Shown piece after piece: positions 52,251 through 61,626 of a stretch of 64,000 bases of DNA. The position numbers and the translations under genes are program-made. The notes below the pieces were generated by a model. It was not told where the DNA came from. It saw only the letters and a list, made by a program, of their open reading frames with translations, and made no database searches. How positions within the stretch are numbered: position 1 is the stretch's first letter; the number at the start of each line of letters is the position of its first letter. Source of the DNA: Alkanindiges illinoisensis (GTDB lineage Bacteria > Pseudomonadota > Gammaproteobacteria > Pseudomonadales > Moraxellaceae); assembly GCF_004377485.1 (NCBI RefSeq), contig NZ_SNTY01000058.1, positions 1-64,000 on the forward strand, read 5' to 3'.

Positions 52251-52697
52251 TTACCAGATACGGGAAACACGATGGTTCCCTACAGAAACCTGAACAAATC
52301 GGCCATTAATCCGCAGCCATTCATGGCCGCGTGGCGGCGCACTCAGGCGATAGGCACGCCAGTCATGCACCACATAACGCGGTGAATGATACGCTACCGG
52401 CAAATACTCGCCTCGTCGCCACTGATGATAAGCAGCATGACGCTGTGCTGCGCGATAGCGTGCCTGTTGTTTTAACTGCTGCTTAACATGCTGCCGATGT
52501 AATTCACGTTCATGCTGTACACGCTGTTCATGACGATAATCATGGCGGTGCTCATAACGCTGGGCGTGATTATCGCTCCACGCGCTGGCCGATGCACTGG
52601 CCAGCATGAGTGAAGCAACCAGCATACCCAGACCCAGCATCCTGTTTTGCATGCTGCCCGTTTTTATTGCTGTTATGTCCTTATTGATAATTTTCAT
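52251..52697 (-). CDS. RcnB-like periplasmic protein, first
   Basis: This 148-residue protein has a signal peptide (MLGLGMLVASLMLASASASA, cleaved near residue 40). A His/Arg/Gln-rich charged region (RHDYRHEQRVQHERELHRQH) follows, then an RcnB domain with YRLSAPPRGHEWLRINGRFV and SVGNHRVSRIW at the C-terminus. RcnB proteins sit in the periplasm and affect nickel/cobalt balance in E. coli; the family is broad, so the metal role is not certain. GGAG lies before the ATG at 52697; MQNRML (residue 16) is an alternative start. Confidence 0.82.
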   Translation of the reverse strand: MKIINKDITAIKTGSMQNRMLGLGMLVASLMLASASASAWSDNHAQRYEHRHDYRHEQRVQHERELHRQHVKQQLKQQARYRAAQRHAAYHQWRRGEYLPVAYHSPRYVVHDWRAYRLSAPPRGHEWLRINGRFVQVSVGNHRVSRIW

Positions 52698-52744
52698 GGC
52701 GTGATGCTCCTGCCCTGCTGTTTTGTGTTGACGTCTGGCTTTAT

Positions 52745-53146
52745 TTAGCGGCCACTGATGATCCGGATAATGTGATGATTGACCACATTAACCAGTACAT
52801 AATCGCCTTTAATCTTAAACCATTGCTGGTTTCTACCCGGTGCTTGCAGGCCAGCGCCCTTATAGCGATAAACCTGATACCCTTTTGCGCGGTACTGGTT
52901 TGGCAAAACATAGCCGGTTTTCCAGTGGGTATGCGGTGTAAATTCCTTGCGATTATACTGGTCACGATGTAAATCGTGGCTGACCTGAACCACCTTAACC
53001 GGACGATAATCTACTGCATGATGATCTTTAGCATGTTCATAGGCGTGGTTGTTATGGTCATCATGGCTGGGGTAAGCAAAGGAATGGATTGAAACCATGC
53101 TCAAGCCAATCAGCATCAGGGTTTTTAGGGTTACTGTGTTTTTCAT
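52745..53146 (-). CDS. RcnB-like periplasmic protein, second
   Basis: This 133-residue protein has a signal peptide (MKNTVTLKTLMLIGLSMVSI, cut after SFA), a His/Asp-rich segment (HDDHNNHAYEHAKDHHAVDY) and a C-terminal RcnB domain. The domain has WKTGYVLPNQYRAKGYQVYR, the GLQAPGRNQQWFKIKGDYVL block and VVNHHIIRIISG. It precedes the other RcnB-like gene by 47 bases on the same strand, so the two form an operon. The GTG at 53161 is in frame but the ATG at 53146 fits the signal peptide better. Confidence 0.82.
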   Translation of the reverse strand: MKNTVTLKTLMLIGLSMVSIHSFAYPSHDDHNNHAYEHAKDHHAVDYRPVKVVQVSHDLHRDQYNRKEFTPHTHWKTGYVLPNQYRAKGYQVYRYKGAGLQAPGRNQQWFKIKGDYVLVNVVNHHIIRIISGR

Positions 53147-53454
53147 GGTCTGATTGAACACTCATTGCTAGTGGCGCGAATCATCGCCATAACTTTAATT
53201 TAATACTGGCTTGGGGAGAAACTGTGAAGGTAGTTTTGCTGTTTAACGCAGGTCTGAATATTCAAGCTGTAAATTCTCTTCATAATTTGTTACAACTGCG
53301 AATAAACGAATACTTTATGTGCAGGAGATCAAACTCCATTAAAGTACAAGCATGCACTGGGTTTGCATAAAATCTTTCCATCAAACTATTTATGGTATCT
53401 GTCTGCTGTGGCAGAGCTACTATTTTCTCTGTAATCAATCGCTGATAAGTCTCT

Positions 53455-54960
53455 ATGAAGCCTGATGATCCGTCCAGTGATACTGCGGCACCATTTGCCC
53501 TGAACAATGTATTTTTTCATCTTAAAAAATCGGTTCAGTTGCAGCTCATTGACCATGATATTGAATCATCGCAGAAACAGTTAAGTGGCCCATCAGTGCA
53601 AAGTGCTGAACTTCAGTATGCGCTAAAAACCATGACACAGATGGCGCAGCATCAGGGCAGCCTTCGCACTGTCAGGGCCATTGAGATACTGCCGGAATAC
53701 CTGTTTGTTAAGCAGCTAGTTGAGCAGCAATTTCCAGTCATCTTTTTAACTGGTGGTGCAGGCACCGGCAAAAGTACCTTTATTAAATGGTTATGCCGTG
53801 AATACCGGGGCGAAGTTCTGCTCGGCGCGCCTACTGCCATGGCAGCCATTAATGTCGGTGGCCGTACCCTGCATTCCATGTTTCAGTTGCCACCCGCCTG
53901 GATTGTCAAGCAGGACATCAAGCCAGGTAAAAAACGTGAAATCAAGAAAGCCAAGTTGCTGATTATTGATGAAATTTCCATGGTTACTGCCAACCTGCTG
54001 GATGGTATAAGTGCCTATTTGCGCCTTAATCGCGGTATTGACAAACCCTTTGGTGGCCTGACTGTGGTGATGGTGGGCGACCTGTTCCAGTTACCCCCGG
54101 TAATTAGTGAAAAAACCCGTGACCTGTTTGAACAGGTGTATGGCAGCCCCAAGTTTTATAATGCCCGCAGCCTGAAAACCACCGATTACTGTGCGATTGA
54201 ACTTACCCACACCTATCGGCAAACCCAGCAGGATTTTGTGCAACTGCTCTGCAATATCCGTGAAGGCCAGGATCTTGCTGATAGCATTGAACAGTTAAAC
54301 CAGCGCTGCCTGATTACCAAAACACCGCCGCAGGGTGCAGTATGGCTCTCGCCCAGAAACGCTGAGGTTGAACACAAGAATCAGGCTGAACTGGCCCGGA
54401 TTGATGCATCTGAAGTGTGTTATAGCGGTAAGCTTGAAGGTGAATTCAAGGAAGACCGCCTGCCCTCTCCCCTACATTTGCGACTTAAAGTTGGCGCACA
54501 GGTGATGTTTACCCAGAATGACCCACAGCGGCGCTGGCTTAACGGAACGGTTGGCCAGATGACTGCCTTGCATGATGATGAAATTATTGTAAGCCTGCAA
54601 AGTACGGGTGAAAAAGTAGCCGTCGAACGGGTGGAATGGCTGGAATATCATTATCAGTGGAACCCGGCCAAACAGGAAATCGAGCGTATTGAAGTGGGCA
54701 GCTACATCCAGTTTCCCCTAGTGCTGGCCTGGGCAATGACGGTTCATAAAAGTCAGGGCCGCACCATTGACAAGGTGCATCTGGAACTGGGCAAAGGTGC
54801 TTTTGAAACTGGCCAGACCTATGTAGCACTAAGCCGCTGTCGCACACTGGAAGGCTTGTCTTTTTCACGCCAGCTTCATCTTAATGACATTCTGGTCGAT
54901 ACAGAATCGGTAAATTTTTATCGGCAGCTTCGTGAAGGAAATGTGTTAATTTCATCATAA
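53455..54960 (+). CDS. PIF1-like superfamily 1 ATP-dependent helicase
   Basis: This 501-residue helicase has Walker A VIFLTGGAGTGKSTFIKWL (about residues 93-111), motif Ic GAPTAMAAINVGGRTLHSMF and Walker B KLLIIDEISMVTANLLD (about 161-177). It also has motif III GDLFQLPPV (about 208), IELTHTYRQT (motif IV) and the C-terminal UvrD-like block AWAMTVHKSQGRTIDKVHLE (about 427) with YVALSRCRTLEGL. PIF1-like proteins unwind DNA 5' to 3', often at G-quadruplexes or forks. It is a single gene; its role here is not shown by context. Confidence 0.93.
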   Translation: MKPDDPSSDTAAPFALNNVFFHLKKSVQLQLIDHDIESSQKQLSGPSVQSAELQYALKTMTQMAQHQGSLRTVRAIEILPEYLFVKQLVEQQFPVIFLTGGAGTGKSTFIKWLCREYRGEVLLGAPTAMAAINVGGRTLHSMFQLPPAWIVKQDIKPGKKREIKKAKLLIIDEISMVTANLLDGISAYLRLNRGIDKPFGGLTVVMVGDLFQLPPVISEKTRDLFEQVYGSPKFYNARSLKTTDYCAIELTHTYRQTQQDFVQLLCNIREGQDLADSIEQLNQRCLITKTPPQGAVWLSPRNAEVEHKNQAELARIDASEVCYSGKLEGEFKEDRLPSPLHLRLKVGAQVMFTQNDPQRRWLNGTVGQMTALHDDEIIVSLQSTGEKVAVERVEWLEYHYQWNPAKQEIERIEVGSYIQFPLVLAWAMTVHKSQGRTIDKVHLELGKGAFETGQTYVALSRCRTLEGLSFSRQLHLNDILVDTESVNFYRQLREGNVLISS

Positions 54961-54987
54961 TTCATGAAAAAACATACTTAAGAAATA

Positions 54988-55016
54988 TTGCTAATAATAA
55001 TAATTATCATTACAAT
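54988..55016 (+). promoter_or_regulatory. piuA promoter overlapped by a Fur box
   Basis: TTGCTA (54988-54993) and TACAAT (55011-55016) are spaced by exactly 17 bases. The spacer and edges read AATAATAATAATTATCATT (54993-55011), which matches the 19-base Fur consensus at 14 positions. Fur with iron would block the promoter, giving induction on iron starvation. Confidence 0.85.
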
Positions 55017-55067
55017 AGCCAACAATTTGTAACCAAGTACTTCTTTGGGTTCTTCTGGAATAGACGT

Positions 55068-57329
55068 ATGACACATATCGTTAGTCGCAAGAAAAATACG
55101 GCAAGACACAATAAAACTGTGCTTGTTTCCATGTTATCGCTAGCGGCCCTGCCTGCTCTGGCTACTGCTGCCGAAACTGATGTATTACCGACCATTCAGG
55201 TAACTGCTGAGGGTTCTTCAGGCAACGATTCCTATAAAGTTGACAACGTTCAGTCTTCCAAATTTACTGCCCCGCTGCTGGATACGCCAAAATCGGTTGT
55301 GGTTATTCCCAAAAAAGTGCTTGAAGACACTCAGGCCACCACACTTAGTGATGCACTACGTACTGTGCCCGGCATTACACTGGGTGCTGGTGAAGGTGGT
55401 AACCCGAATGGCGACCGTCCATTTATTCGCGGCTTTACCTCTGAAAGCTCCATTTATGTGGATGGTGTACGCAATGCCACTTCACAAAACCGTGAAATGT
55501 TTGCAGTTGAACAGGTTGATGTGATCAAAGGTTCAAGCTCTACCATTGGTGGTGGTGGCTCAACTGGCGGTAGCATTAATCTGGTGTCCAAGGTAGCCCA
55601 TCAGGGTGATGCACTGGAAGGCACCGTATCTGGTGGTACAGACAACTATGCGCGCATTACCCTTGATGCCAACAAGGATTTTGGCAACGGAATTGCAGGC
55701 CGTGTGGCTGTATTGGGTCATCAAAATGAAAAAGCTGGCCAAACTGATGGCGCTGAGTACAAGCGTGCTGGTATTGCCCCATCGATTGCGCTGGGCTTAG
55801 GTACTGAAAACCGTGCTGTTTTAAGCTATTACTATTTAAAAACGGATGACATGCCAGATAGCGGTGTGCCTTATAACTATCCAAATGGCAAGCCAGTGGG
55901 TGTAAAACAGGGCATTTTCTATGGCTGGAAAGACCGTGATTTCCAGAAGCAGGAAAACCAGATTGGCACATTGAAATTAGAACACGATTTTAATGACAAC
56001 CTAACGCTGGCCAATACCGCGGTATGGTCAAACTCCAAAAATGATTACCTCTGGACCCAACCAGACGACAGTAAAGGCAACGTGGTTAATGGTCAGGTTT
56101 GGCGTCGCGTGAATTCCCGTATTACGGACACCGATACTTTTAATGACCAGTTGGCATTAACCGGCAAGTTTAATACGGGCATGTTTAAGCACAGCTTTAA
56201 TACCGGCGTTGAATACAGCAAGCAGGAATCTGACCGTGGCAGCTATACAGTTGCAAACTCGGCTGGTGTTGTAGGCCCATTTGGTACTGCAACGGGTTGT
56301 CTGGGTCAAACGGGTGCTTCGTCTGAATACTGGTGTACCAGCCTGACTAATCCAAACTCCAGTGATCCATGGCTCGGTAGCCGGATTGCCAACAAACGCG
56401 CCACCTATATCAACACTGAAAATACTGGCGTGTATTTACTGGACAATATTACCCTTACTCCCCAGTGGCTACTGGATCTTGGCGTGCGCTGGGACAAATT
56501 TGAAACTGAAGGCACTGCAACCCAGCGCGGCGTACCTGCTCCAGTCCCTGTTAGCCGTGATGATGACTTTGTCACCTATCAGGCTGGTGTAACTTTTAAG
56601 CCTGTTGAAAACGGCAGTATTTATGCCAGCTACGCAACTTCTGCCAATCCGGTGGGTGTGGATGCTGGCGATGGTTCCGAGAACATTAGCTCTGCCAACC
56701 AGAACCTGAAGCCTGAAGAAGTTCAGACCATGGAAATTGGCACCAAGTGGAATTTCCTTGACGATAAACTCAATGCAACCGCTGCGATTTTCCGTACTGA
56801 AAAAACCAATACCCGTACTACCGATGCCAGTGGTAATACCCAGAATATTGGTGAAACCCGCGTTGATGGTGTTGAGCTTGGCCTGACTGGTAATATTACC
56901 GAGCAATGGGCAATCTTCGCCGGTTATACTTATCTGGAGAGCGAACTGGTTGATGGTGGCGCAGTAAACATAGGTACTACTGCTGCACCAAAATACGTTG
57001 CTGGCCTCAATAATGGCAATCAGGTACAAAACGTTGCCAAGAACAGTGCATCTGTATGGACAACCTATCAGGTATTGCCACAGGTGAATCTGGGCGCTGG
57101 CATGTTCTACATGGACAAAGTATATGGTGATCCAGCCAACACCAAATATGTGCCGGCCTACACCCGTTATGACGCCATGGCACAATATATCGTGAACAAA
57201 AACGTCAACCTGCAGCTCAATGTCAATAACCTGTCAGACAAGCGCTATTTCACTAAAGCCTATGCATCGCACTATGCCACCGAAGCTGAAGGCCGCAGTG
57301 CAATCTTGTCGCTGAACTTCAAGTATTAA
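55068..57329 (+). CDS. piuA: TonB-dependent catecholate siderophore receptor (PiuA/Fiu-like)
   Basis: This 753-residue outer-membrane receptor has a signal peptide (SMLSLAALPALATAA) and TonB-box-like LPTIQVTAEG. The plug domain has VVVIPKKVLEDTQATTLSDA, RPFIRGFTSESSIYVDGVRN and QVDVIKGSSSTIGGGGSTGG. The barrel ends in LNFKY with the terminal aromatic. Four Cys-containing loop residues lie near 412-427 (TGCLGQTG; YWCTS), typical of Fiu/PiuA. The Fur-box promoter and the downstream piuC support an iron-catecholate function; in Acinetobacter and Pseudomonas such receptors also take up siderophore-linked beta-lactams. Confidence 0.9.
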   Translation: MTHIVSRKKNTARHNKTVLVSMLSLAALPALATAAETDVLPTIQVTAEGSSGNDSYKVDNVQSSKFTAPLLDTPKSVVVIPKKVLEDTQATTLSDALRTVPGITLGAGEGGNPNGDRPFIRGFTSESSIYVDGVRNATSQNREMFAVEQVDVIKGSSSTIGGGGSTGGSINLVSKVAHQGDALEGTVSGGTDNYARITLDANKDFGNGIAGRVAVLGHQNEKAGQTDGAEYKRAGIAPSIALGLGTENRAVLSYYYLKTDDMPDSGVPYNYPNGKPVGVKQGIFYGWKDRDFQKQENQIGTLKLEHDFNDNLTLANTAVWSNSKNDYLWTQPDDSKGNVVNGQVWRRVNSRITDTDTFNDQLALTGKFNTGMFKHSFNTGVEYSKQESDRGSYTVANSAGVVGPFGTATGCLGQTGASSEYWCTSLTNPNSSDPWLGSRIANKRATYINTENTGVYLLDNITLTPQWLLDLGVRWDKFETEGTATQRGVPAPVPVSRDDDFVTYQAGVTFKPVENGSIYASYATSANPVGVDAGDGSENISSANQNLKPEEVQTMEIGTKWNFLDDKLNATAAIFRTEKTNTRTTDASGNTQNIGETRVDGVELGLTGNITEQWAIFAGYTYLESELVDGGAVNIGTTAAPKYVAGLNNGNQVQNVAKNSASVWTTYQVLPQVNLGAGMFYMDKVYGDPANTKYVPAYTRYDAMAQYIVNKNVNLQLNVNNLSDKRYFTKAYASHYATEAEGRSAILSLNFKY

Positions 57330-57337
57330 TGAGCCTA

Positions 57338-57364
57338 AAATCCCATAATTATTTTATGGGATTT
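57338..57364 (+). terminator. First terminator after piuA
   Basis: AAATCCCATAA and TTATGGGATTT pair over 11 bases with a five-base loop immediately after the piuA stop codon. The T tract is short. Confidence 0.75.
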
Positions 57365-57390
57365 CGCTATAATGCTGAAATGTAATCCCT

Positions 57391-57418
57391 AAATAGCCTC
57401 CGCTGCGAGGCTATTTTT
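57391..57418 (+). terminator. Second terminator between piuA and piuC
   Basis: AAATAGCCTC and GAGGCTATTTTT pair around a six-base loop followed by T. With the preceding hairpin it makes piuC probably depend on its own promoter. Confidence 0.88.
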
Positions 57419-57502
57419 ATTTATCCCCTTCATTTAGGATGAAGGCCTGTTGATCACTGTTTATCATGGTCATTCTTATTAGGGCTATCTGAGGGCGCAG
57501 TC

Positions 57503-58186
57503 TTGATTCATCACATTCCCAATGTCCTGACAGCAGAGCAAGTCAAGGAATTTCGCCAGCGCATGGATCAGGCTGACTGGACCAATGGCAAGCTTACTGC
57601 CGGAACATTGTCTGCTGCGGTCAAGAAAAATCAGCAATTGCCAGAAGATTCTCCCCTCACCCATTTTTTAAGCGAACAGGTTATTGCTGCGGTGTGGAAT
57701 CATCCGCTATTTGTTTCGGCTGCACTGCCTCACCAGATCATTCCACCACTGTTTAACCGCTATGAAGCCAATGAATCGTTTGGTTTTCATGTGGACAATG
57801 CCATTCGCCTGATTCGTGGCACTAACCAGCATATCCGGACTGATGTGTCCTGTACGCTATTTTTAAGCGATCCTGATGACTATGACGGTGGTGAGCTGGT
57901 CGTGGAAGATACTTATGGTTTCCATGAAATCAAGCTGCCTGCTGGCGACCTGATTTTATATCCGTCCACCAGCCTGCATCAGGTCACGCCAGTTACGCGT
58001 GGCTGCCGGGTCGCCTCGTTTTTCTGGGTACAAAGCATGATCCGTGATGACAGCCAGCGCCACTTGCTGTTCAATCTGGATGAAAGCATCCAAAGCCTGC
58101 GCGCGCAGCACGGTGACCTATATCCTGAAGTGATCAAGCTCACCAGCCTGTACCATAACCTGATCCGGATGTGGGCCGAGGTCTAA
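57503..58186 (+). CDS. piuC: Fe(II)/2-oxoglutarate-dependent PKHD-type hydroxylase PiuC
   Basis: This 227-residue cytosolic dioxygenase has its iron triad in [11 protein letters not shown] (His and Asp at about residues 95-97) and [19 protein letters not shown] (His at about 158, with the 2-oxoglutarate-binding Arg at about 168). [13 protein letters not shown] and [19 protein letters not shown] are family features. The start is TTG at 57503 with GAGGG seven bases before it; family members begin MIxHIPNVL, so the rare start is likely right. It accompanies piuA as in other gamma-proteobacteria; its substrate, probably a siderophore moiety, is not known. Confidence 0.92.
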   Translation: MIHHIPNVLTAEQVKEFRQRMDQADWTNGKLTAGTLSAAVKKNQQLPEDSPLTHFLSEQVIAAVWNHPLFVSAALPHQIIPPLFNRYEANESFGFHVDNAIRLIRGTNQHIRTDVSCTLFLSDPDDYDGGELVVEDTYGFHEIKLPAGDLILYPSTSLHQVTPVTRGCRVASFFWVQSMIRDDSQRHLLFNLDESIQSLRAQHGDLYPEVIKLTSLYHNLIRMWAEV

Positions 58187-58227
58187 CAGCTCATTAATGC
58201 CGCATATAAGAATATAAATACTGGCTA

Positions 58228-58255
58228 TTGACAGCCTGCTTAAAACGCTTATTAT
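58228..58255 (+). promoter_or_regulatory. Promoter upstream of the leuA leader
   Basis: TTGACA (58228-58233), a perfect -35 box, and TATTAT (58250-58255) are spaced by 16 bases. Transcription should start near 58262, at or next to the ATG of the leader peptide, so the leader mRNA may have no 5' untranslated region. Confidence 0.7.
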
Positions 58256-58261
58256 CAGGGT

Positions 58262-58354
58262 ATGAACAATAACGCTGCATTCTTCGCCCCTTATTTTTCT
58301 GGCCTACTTAATAATAATTCTGGCCTGCTACTGCTGCGCCTTGCGCGCATATAA
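58262..58354 (+). CDS. Leucine-rich leader peptide upstream of leuA
   Basis: A 30-codon frame begins MNNNAAFFAPYFSGLL and has a Leu-rich second half SGLLLLRLARI before TAA. Seven of 30 codons are Leu, four in a row (CTG CTA CTG CTG). It lies 180 bases before leuA and is preceded by a strong promoter. This is the layout of an amino-acid attenuation leader, where ribosome stalling at Leu codons would sense charged tRNA-Leu. A small stem TGCGC/GCGCA (58335-58349) overlaps the codons after the Leu run and T residues follow near 58356. I do not find a clear classical terminator, so the mechanism may differ from enteric leuL. Confidence 0.65.
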   Translation: MNNNAAFFAPYFSGLLNNNSGLLLLRLARI

Positions 58355-58536
58355 TATTTTTTCTCGCCCCCTGTGTCGCCCAGACACCCGTTAAAAATCA
58401 GTATTGCGTTTTAGCCACTTATTTTATCGTAACTTAAATCCTACTGACTTTTAGCCCAGCAGTTTTAGCACTTTTTAAAATCTATTGATATCCATTTTAA
58501 TATTCAGTCAGCCCAGTACTGACCGGGAGAATGATG

Positions 58537-60213
58537 ATGTTAGCCAATCCAGCCAGCAAATATCGCCGCATGTACCAGCAAGTGAACTTGCCAGACCGCC
58601 AGTGGCCCAACCAGCAAATTGACAAAGCCCCTATCTGGATGAGCACCGATTTGCGTGATGGCAATCAGGCCTTGTTTGAACCCATGAATCCTGATCAAAA
58701 ACTAAAAATGTTTTTAATGCTGGTCAAAATTGGCTTTAAGCAAATTGAAGTTGCCTTTCCTTCTGCCTCACAAACTGATTTTGATTTTGTGCGCAAGCTG
58801 ATTGAAGAAAATTATATCCCTGATGATGTCACCATTGAAGTGCTCACTCAGGCTCGTGATCATTTGATTGAACGCACCTTTGAATCGTTAAAAGGCGCCA
58901 AACAGGCAATTGTGCATATTTATAATGCCACCTCACCAACCTTTCGTGAAAAAGTGCTGAAAGTAGATCGCGAAGGCAATAAGCAACTGGCCATTAATGC
59001 CGCGCAAAAAGTGAAGGAACTGGCAGCACTGCAACCGGAAACCCAATGGACATTCCAGTACAGCCCGGAAACCTTTACCGCAACCGAACTGGATTTTGCC
59101 AAAGAAGTCTGTGATGCGGTATGTGAAGTCTGGCAGCCCACGCCGGATAACAAGATTATTTTAAACCTGCCTGCCACAGTGGAAGTTGCATCCCCCAATG
59201 TATATGCCGACCAGATTGAATGGATGCTCCGCAATCTGGCCATGCGCGACAGCGTGATTATTAGCGTGCACCCGCACAATGACCGTGGCTGTGGCGTCGC
59301 TGCGGCCGAACTGGCCATTATGGCAGGGGCTGACCGTGTGGAAGGCTGTGTGTTTGGCAATGGCGAGCGTACGGGTAATGTCGACGTGGCCACAATAGCC
59401 CTGAATATGTACACGCAAGGTATTAGTCCAAATCTTGATTTTTCCAATATCAATGAAATTATCAGCACTATTGAAGAATGTACCGGCCTGCCTGTGCATC
59501 CACGCCATCCTTATGCGGGTGATCTGGTATTTACAGCGTTTTCCGGCAGTCATCAGGATGCGATCAAAAAAGGCTTTGAACAGCAGGACCCGAATGGCTT
59601 CTGGGATATGCCCTATTTGCCGATTGACCCCAAAGACCTCGGCCGTAGCTACGATGCCGTGATCCGGGTCAATAGCCAGTCAGGCAAGGGTGGCATTGCC
59701 TATTTGCTGGAAGCACATTATGGCGTGGTGTTGCCGCGCCGCCTGCAAATTGAATTTAGTCAGGTGGTACAGGATTACAGCGACACCCATGGCAGCGAGG
59801 TAACGGCACAGGTGTTGTGGAACTTGCTCAATCAGGCCTATGTGCAGGTGCATCGTCCCTACCAGCACATTAATTATGAACTGACCGACAAAAATGGCAA
59901 ACAGCATATCAAGCTATTCATTGAGCATAATGGTGGCGACCATGTATTTGAAGGCACTGGCAATGGTCCAATTTCAGCGGTGATTAATGCGCTGGGCCTG
60001 CCCGTTGACGTGCTGAGCTATGAAGAGCGCTCAATTGGTCAAGGCGCCAATGCACAGGCACTGGCGATTGTAGAGTTGAATGATACCGAGCAACAGCACA
60101 GCACCTTTGGTCTTGGTGTGCATGACAACATTGTCACGGCATCCATTCAGGCCATTCTGTCATGTGCCAATCGCTTGCAACTGCGCAAAGCTGAGGCCAA
60201 GCTCACCGCTTAA
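58537..60213 (+). CDS. leuA: 2-isopropylmalate synthase
   Basis: This 558-residue enzyme condenses acetyl-CoA with 2-oxoisovalerate, the first step of leucine synthesis. The catalytic domain starts [20 protein letters not shown] (about residues 33-52), with the metal-binding Asp. It continues with [40 protein letters not shown] (metal His pair, about 246) and [20 protein letters not shown] (about 270). The C-terminal regulatory domain (about 430-558) ends in feedback-type [25 protein letters not shown] (58525-58529) favours the third ATG of an ATG triplet (58537). A leucine-rich leader peptide lies upstream. Confidence 0.96.
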   Translation: MLANPASKYRRMYQQVNLPDRQWPNQQIDKAPIWMSTDLRDGNQALFEPMNPDQKLKMFLMLVKIGFKQIEVAFPSASQTDFDFVRKLIEENYIPDDVTIEVLTQARDHLIERTFESLKGAKQAIVHIYNATSPTFREKVLKVDREGNKQLAINAAQKVKELAALQPETQWTFQYSPETFTATELDFAKEVCDAVCEVWQPTPDNKIILNLPATVEVASPNVYADQIEWMLRNLAMRDSVIISVHPHNDRGCGVAAAELAIMAGADRVEGCVFGNGERTGNVDVATIALNMYTQGISPNLDFSNINEIISTIEECTGLPVHPRHPYAGDLVFTAFSGSHQDAIKKGFEQQDPNGFWDMPYLPIDPKDLGRSYDAVIRVNSQSGKGGIAYLLEAHYGVVLPRRLQIEFSQVVQDYSDTHGSEVTAQVLWNLLNQAYVQVHRPYQHINYELTDKNGKQHIKLFIEHNGGDHVFEGTGNGPISAVINALGLPVDVLSYEERSIGQGANAQALAIVELNDTEQQHSTFGLGVHDNIVTASIQAILSCANRLQLRKAEAKLTA

Positions 60214-60323
60214 GGTACTGATTTGCTGCTAACATTGTTGCTGGTTCAGTGCGCTGTACCGCATCAATGTTAATGCTGATTTGCACAGCAAACGGGCATT
60301 CTCCTCTTGCCCTCCCAGCCCAG

Positions 60324-60344
60324 CCCCCGTACACTCGGGGGTTT
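60324..60344 (+). terminator. Terminator after leuA
   Basis: CCCCCG (60324-60329) and CGGGGG (60336-60341) pair with a six-base loop and TTT follows, 110 bases after the leuA stop and 30 before metX. Confidence 0.75.
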
Positions 60345-60375
60345 GGTTTAACTGCTATCAGGATAATTTTTTATC

Positions 60376-61626
60376 GTGGGTTTATCGTCTGACTCGTCTA
60401 CTGCTAACGGGTTTCCTGCCGACTCAGTAGGTCTTGTAACACCACGCTGTGAACATTTTGAGCAACCCTTATTGCTGGAATGCGGCCGCACCCTGCCGCG
60501 CTTCGAACTGATGGTTGAAACCTATGGTAGCTTAAATAATGATGCGTCCAATGCCATCCTGATTTGCCATGCGCTGTCCGGCCATCATCATGCAGCGGGT
60601 TATCACAGCACGCAGGACAATAAGCCCGGCTGGTGGGAAAGCTGTATTGGCCCCGGCAAAGCCATTGATACCAATCAGTTTTTTGTGGTCGCACTCAATA
60701 ATATTGGTGGCTGTCACGGCTCTACTGGCCCAACCTCACCCAATCCTGATAATGAAAACCGTCCTTATGGCCCGGATTTTCCATTAGTGACAGTGCGCGA
60801 CTGGGTGCATACCCAGGCCTTACTGGCAGATCGTCTGGGAATTACGGTCTGGCATGCCGTGATTGGCGGCTCACTGGGCGGTATGCAGGCGCTGCAATGG
60901 GCAGTGGATTATCCTGATCGCCTTAAAAACTGTGCGGTGATTGCCAGTACGCCAAAACTGTCTGCCCAGAATATTGCCTTTAATGAAGTGGCACGTCAGT
61001 CTATTTTGTCAGACCCGGACTTTCATGGCGGGCGCTATCTGGAGCAGGATACTTTTCCGAAGCGCGGCCTGATTCTGGCCCGTATGGTGGGACACATTAC
61101 CTATTTGTCTGATGACGCCATGAAGCAAAAATTTGGCCGTGATCTAAAATCCGGCAAGTTCTTGTATGGCTACGATGTTGAATTTCAGGTAGAAAGCTAT
61201 CTGCGCTATCAGGGTGAACAGTTTAGCCGCAACTTTGACGCCAATACCTACCTGATTATGACCAAAGCACTAGATTACTTTGATCCGGCGCGCGATCATG
61301 ATGAAAACCTGACCCAAGCATTGAGCCGTGCGCAATGTCGCTTCCTCATTATTTCCTTTACCACCGACTGGCGCTTTGCCCCCAGCCGTTCGCAGGAAAT
61401 TGTGGATGCTTTGATTAAGAACCGTCAGCCGGTAAGCTATCTGGATATTGATGCGCCGCAAGGCCATGATTCCTTCCTATTCCCGATTCCACGCTATGTG
61501 AATAGCCTAAAAGCCTTTTTAAGTGCGCCCTTGTATCCACAGAATCAGCTGCAAAATACACATTCTTTTACACATTCCTCAATAAAAAATTCGGATGTTG
61601 ATGGAGGCAATACCCATGCGTCTTGA
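60376..61626 (+). CDS. metX: Homoserine O-acyltransferase MetX
   Basis: This 416-residue alpha/beta-hydrolase-fold enzyme acylates homoserine (acetyl or succinyl donor) in methionine synthesis. The nucleophile Ser is in [20 protein letters not shown] (about residues 159-178), [11 protein letters not shown] is an early conserved block (about 65), and the catalytic His is in [15 protein letters not shown] (about 370). Sequence alone does not settle acetyl against succinyl donor. The start is GTG at 60376; no ATG fits better. It overlaps metW by 11 bases, forming the metXW pair usual in Moraxellaceae and pseudomonads. Confidence 0.95.
   Translation: MGLSSDSSTANGFPADSVGLVTPRCEHFEQPLLLECGRTLPRFELMVETYGSLNNDASNAILICHALSGHHHAAGYHSTQDNKPGWWESCIGPGKAIDTNQFFVVALNNIGGCHGSTGPTSPNPDNENRPYGPDFPLVTVRDWVHTQALLADRLGITVWHAVIGGSLGGMQALQWAVDYPDRLKNCAVIASTPKLSAQNIAFNEVARQSILSDPDFHGGRYLEQDTFPKRGLILARMVGHITYLSDDAMKQKFGRDLKSGKFLYGYDVEFQVESYLRYQGEQFSRNFDANTYLIMTKALDYFDPARDHDENLTQALSRAQCRFLIISFTTDWRFAPSRSQEIVDALIKNRQPVSYLDIDAPQGHDSFLFPIPRYVNSLKAFLSAPLYPQNQLQNTHSFTHSSIKNSDVDGGNTHAS

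Noticed and set aside
53280-53507. 75-codon frame overlapping the helicase start on the reverse strand
   Set aside because: Overlaps the start of the helicase gene, lacks a ribosome site and resembles no family.
56469-57185. 238-codon frame antisense to piuA
   Set aside because: It mirrors a strong TonB receptor gene; long antisense frames are a common side effect of codon bias and this one has no recognisable domain.
60214-60375. Possible SAM riboswitch before metX
   Set aside because: The gap holds a terminator hairpin but none of the conserved SAM riboswitch cores that I can recognise.
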